Shown: positions 4,700-6,745 of the stretch, piece by piece
Numbering within the stretch: the first letter of the stretch is position 1
Layout: every line of letters begins with the position of its first letter
Origin: an uncultured Lachnobacterium sp.
Lineage (GTDB): Bacteria; Bacillota; Clostridia; Lachnospirales; Lachnospiraceae
NCBI GenBank assembly: GCA_900548765.1
Contig: URLU01000123.1
Coordinates: 1-6,745, forward strand
Direction: 5' to 3'
Length of the DNA stretch: 6,745 nt
Position numbers and translations under genes: made by a program
The notes under the pieces: model-generated
The model's input: the letters and a program-made list of their open reading frames with translations, nothing else
What the model was told of the DNA's origin: nothing
Databases searched by the model: none

Positions 4700-6499
4700 A
4701 TGAATCAGTCAGAGAACCAGCGCAGAATGAAGCTGCTGATGGGAAAAATGTTCAGCCAGATGCGTATGGATAGAAATGTCAGTCAGGAGAGTCTGGGTGA
4801 AAACATAATTACACAGAAAGCAATCTCAAAATTTGAGCAAAATGGAGAAATGCCAAACAAGTTGGTGCTGGATGTGCTGGTACAGCGTATGGGAAAGACC
4901 ATGGACTATTTTACAATACTGCTGTCTAAGCAGGAGTATGAATATTTTGTGTGGAGAAGAAAGGTACTGCGTCAGATTCAATGTAACAGCCTTGATGAGT
5001 CGGTGTGGGAGGATGAAATGGCAAAGAACCGTGCATTGAATGAGAATCTGCAGGAGCAGTTTGTCCTTTTCTGGAAAAGCTATCTGCGGGATGATACAGA
5101 GAAGATGAAGCAGGCAATAGCCCTAACCGTGGATATGTCAAAGGATGAGGTGAATCCAAAAAATTGTATAGGCTCCACAGAGATGGCTTACCTTTTGCTT
5201 TATTTTGAGAAAAAGGCAGAAGACATGGACTTATCTGATGAAAAATATTTGAGAAGCATCCTGCACTATATAGTAGAAAACTACGAAGAGCATGAGATGC
5301 TCAAAGTCCTTGGAAAAGCCACTTGCTTATATGGAAGTTATGCAGTGAATACAGAGTCAAACGAGAAAATCCTTTATTATAAAAAGGCAGTAGAACTGCA
5401 AAGAATGCTTGGCAGATTAGAGGGGATGGAGGACTTATTGCGTGGTTTGTTGAGACAATATGAGCTGACAGGACAAGCTCCGGAAGAGGATTATGGTAGT
5501 ATGCTCCAAGCCTTGACTTCTATTAGGAAAGAGCTTGGGATTAATGATAAGAGTTTTATGGCACAGGAAATCAGCTCTGAATGTGTATTGCTGCATGAGG
5601 TTTTGAGGGATTACAGGCAGGAGAGAAATCTAAGCGTGAGACAGATAGATGAGAAAGCCTGTAGTGAGAAAACCTATAGGGCATTGGAAAAGGGTAAACG
5701 TGGAGCAAATCACAGCACCTATGATTTACTCGCAGAGCTTATGGATATTCAGATAGGCAGATACAATGCAGATATTGTGTCGGACAAGTACCCAGATTAC
5801 AAGCTGGCTGCGGAGTTGATTGCTGAGAGACAAAGCCAGAATCGGGCAAAATCTATGGAAATGCTGGACGAATTGGAAAAAAGTCTGGGCGAGTATGCTG
5901 ATTTGAGTATTAACAGGCAGTTTATCCAGAGAATTAGAAATGTGGAGGATTACTATCAAAAGAGGATTACACCGGAGGAATTTCTGGATAAGATAGATGA
6001 AACTATCAGACTGACGATTCCGGAATGGAAGGAAAATTATGGAACGCATTTTTATACGAAAGGGGAGGTAATTCTCGTATATCACAAAGCGATGGTTTAC
6101 GAAGACATGGGAAAAATAGATGAAGCAATAGAAATCATAGAAGGGTTGTGGAAATTCTATGAAAAAAGTGAAGTTGACTGGAGTTTTCATGTTGAAGAAG
6201 TTATATTGATTATGGTGTTTTGGAAAGAACTTTTTGTGGATAAAGAATGTTATCAAAAATCGCTAGAGACAGCTAGAGAAGGAGTCAGGCGTTGCTTTGA
6301 AAGTGGACATGGAATCAAGCTTAATAGATTTGTGTTTGAACTGGGATGGAGTATAGAGCAAGGTGCAACAGAGTTGGATAGTGATATGAAGGCTAGATGG
6401 ACACAATATTATAAATGGGCACTTAGTATATGCAAATTGTATAGAAGAGGTGTTGATGAAGAAGCGATTAATAATTACTGTAAAATGAAGAATTATTAA
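4700..6499 (+). CDS. XRE-type regulator with two helix-turn-helix domains and TPR-like helical regions
   Basis: A 599-aa soluble protein with no membrane segment. HTH 1 spans about residues 10-72: NVSQESLGENIITQKAISKF (26-45), then the usual E-x-G-E-x-P turn (QNGEMPN, 47-53). A helix-rich stretch of about 220 residues follows. HTH 2 is at about 297-355: ERNLSVRQIDEKACSEKTYR (308-327) with the characteristic LEKGKR (329-334). The remainder is again helical, and one TPR-like helix pair is clear (GEVILVYHKAMVYEDMGKID, 455-474, then EAIEIIEGLWKFYEK). This resembles the RRNPP type of Firmicutes regulator, in which an N-terminal HTH is controlled by a peptide-binding TPR domain, but here the HTH-helical unit appears twice in one chain. 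AGGGAG (4682-4687) lies 12 nt before the ATG and AGGA only 3 nt before it, so translation may be modest. The gene has its own promoter and terminator. Targets and effector are unknown; the adjacent operon is a candidate target. Confidence 0.88.
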   Translation: MNQSENQRRMKLLMGKMFSQMRMDRNVSQESLGENIITQKAISKFEQNGEMPNKLVLDVLVQRMGKTMDYFTILLSKQEYEYFVWRRKVLRQIQCNSLDESVWEDEMAKNRALNENLQEQFVLFWKSYLRDDTEKMKQAIALTVDMSKDEVNPKNCIGSTEMAYLLLYFEKKAEDMDLSDEKYLRSILHYIVENYEEHEMLKVLGKATCLYGSYAVNTESNEKILYYKKAVELQRMLGRLEGMEDLLRGLLRQYELTGQAPEEDYGSMLQALTSIRKELGINDKSFMAQEISSECVLLHEVLRDYRQERNLSVRQIDEKACSEKTYRALEKGKRGANHSTYDLLAELMDIQIGRYNADIVSDKYPDYKLAAELIAERQSQNRAKSMEMLDELEKSLGEYADLSINRQFIQRIRNVEDYYQKRITPEEFLDKIDETIRLTIPEWKENYGTHFYTKGEVILVYHKAMVYEDMGKIDEAIEIIEGLWKFYEKSEVDWSFHVEEVILIMVFWKELFVDKECYQKSLETAREGVRRCFESGHGIKLNRFVFELGWSIEQGATELDSDMKARWTQYYKWALSICKLYRRGVDEEAINNYCKMKNY

Positions 6500-6511
6500 A
6501 ATAGGACTAAT

Positions 6512-6541
6512 ACGAGGAAATTTCTTAAATATCCTCGTTTT
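6512..6541 (+). terminator. Intrinsic terminator after the double-HTH regulator gene
   Basis: ACGAGGA (6512-6518) pairs with TCCTCGT (6532-6538). After one A-A mismatch, four A-T/T-A pairs (6520-6523 with 6527-6530) extend the stem to a 3-nt loop, and TTTT (6538-6541) follows. It lies 12 nt after the stop codon. The T-run is short and only on the plus strand, so it should act mainly on this gene. Confidence 0.75.
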
Positions 6542-6567
6542 CAAATATGCTGTGATATGGTTGAATG

Positions 6568-6611
6568 TCATCACTTAAAGTAATAAAGTGAGAATTGGTT
6601 GAAAGTGATGA
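6568..6611. repeat. Two mutually exclusive hairpins sharing one arm
   Basis: TCATCACTT (6568-6576) is an exact 9-bp complement of AAGTGATGA (6603-6611). The inner part of the same arm, TCACTT (6571-6576), also pairs exactly with the nearer AAGTGA (6586-6591). Only one pairing can form at a time. Read as DNA, this is one TCACTT and two AAGTGA elements. No T-run follows on either strand, so it is not an ordinary terminator. It lies between two convergent genes and its role is unknown. Confidence 0.4.
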
Positions 6612-6643
6612 TGTAATAGTTGCTAAAAGCAATACATAGGTAA

Positions 6644-6745
6644 TTAATTTTTTGATTTTTTTCGTTCTAAAAATTCCTTTTCTTTCTCTTTAATTTTATA
6701 AAATAATACCAAAAAATCATTATAAAGAAAATGGACACTTTTGTT
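6644..6745 (-). CDS. Probable C-terminal end of a convergent gene running off the right edge (partial)
   Basis: On the minus strand a frame is open from the window edge to TAA at 6644-6646, giving 33 residues that begin NKSVHFLYNDFLVLFYK and finish with a charged helix rich in K and E (EKEKEFLERKK). The codons and the basic, helical tail look like a real C-terminus. The frame then stops about 100 bp short of the terminator of the convergent regulator gene. Because the DNA is AT-rich and only 102 bp are visible, a chance open frame cannot be excluded. No family can be assigned. Confidence 0.4.
   Translation of the reverse strand, partial: NKSVHFLYNDFLVLFYKIKEKEKEFLERKKSKN

Noticed and set aside
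5726..6256. 176-aa minus-strand frame, very rich in F, H and I
   Set aside because: Its composition is what the complement of A-rich coding DNA gives. The plus strand holds the regulator's second HTH and a clear TPR-like pair here.
6620..6632. TTGCT-AAA-AGCAA hairpin before a T-rich stretch as a terminator
   Set aside because: The stem is only 5 bp, mostly weak pairs, and the T-run starts about 16 nt later, too far for intrinsic termination.
6731..6745. ATG at 6731 as the start of a plus-strand gene
   Set aside because: Only five codons are visible and AAAGAAA upstream is a poor ribosome site. The minus-strand frame through the same bases explains the sequence better.

Overview
The window looks like AT-rich Firmicutes chromosome, most likely a gut-type Clostridia such as a Lachnospiraceae. 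The grounds are purine-rich AGGAG-type ribosome binding sites, sigma-A-like TTGACA/TATAAT promoters, a BlaI/BlaR1-type regulator pair, and a large Cro/C1-type helix-turn-helix protein with TPR-like helices. No rRNA, tRNA, CRISPR array, transposase or phage gene was seen. The organism is an inference from style, not from a marker gene.

Layout. Positions 1-625 hold a decayed-looking region. An imperfect inverted repeat (about 30-107 against 173-248) joins what look like the converging 3' ends of two related small genes. The one on the minus strand (start 625, AAGGAG site) encodes a small single-pass membrane or secreted protein, but its frame breaks at an A6 tract. A coherent distal half continues in the -1 frame down to 234. 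From 626 to 848 lies a divergent control region with a 20-bp palindrome (641-660), a TTGACA/TAGAAT promoter, and three TGTAGAAT-type half-sites over the -10 and the predicted start point, which is the expected place for BlaI self-repression.

Positions 849-4604 form a tight three-gene operon. It holds a BlaI/MecI-type repressor, a BlaR1-type M56 metalloprotease receptor joined by a 4-bp ATGA overlap, and a membrane-anchored RCC1-repeat protein whose best start lies 59 bp inside the receptor gene. The receptor keeps the zinc protease core (HECFH and E-x-x-C-D-E). It has no recognisable penicillin-binding sensor and ends in three regularly spaced Asp-box (BNR) motifs, which suggest beta-propeller blades. 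The third protein carries five RCC1-like motifs outside the membrane, so two of the three products appear to show propeller-type domains at the cell surface. I infer a BlaI/BlaR1-style proteolytic derepression switch that senses something other than a beta-lactam, with the RCC1 protein as partner, decoy or output. The operon is the best candidate for an undescribed system.

Positions 4605-6541 hold a separately promoted gene for a 599-aa regulator with two helix-turn-helix domains, one at the N-terminus and one mid-protein, each followed by a helical TPR-like region. It ends at a clear intrinsic terminator. The last 200 bp are AT-rich, hold a pair of mutually exclusive hairpins, and end in what is probably the C-terminus of a convergent minus-strand gene running off the window.
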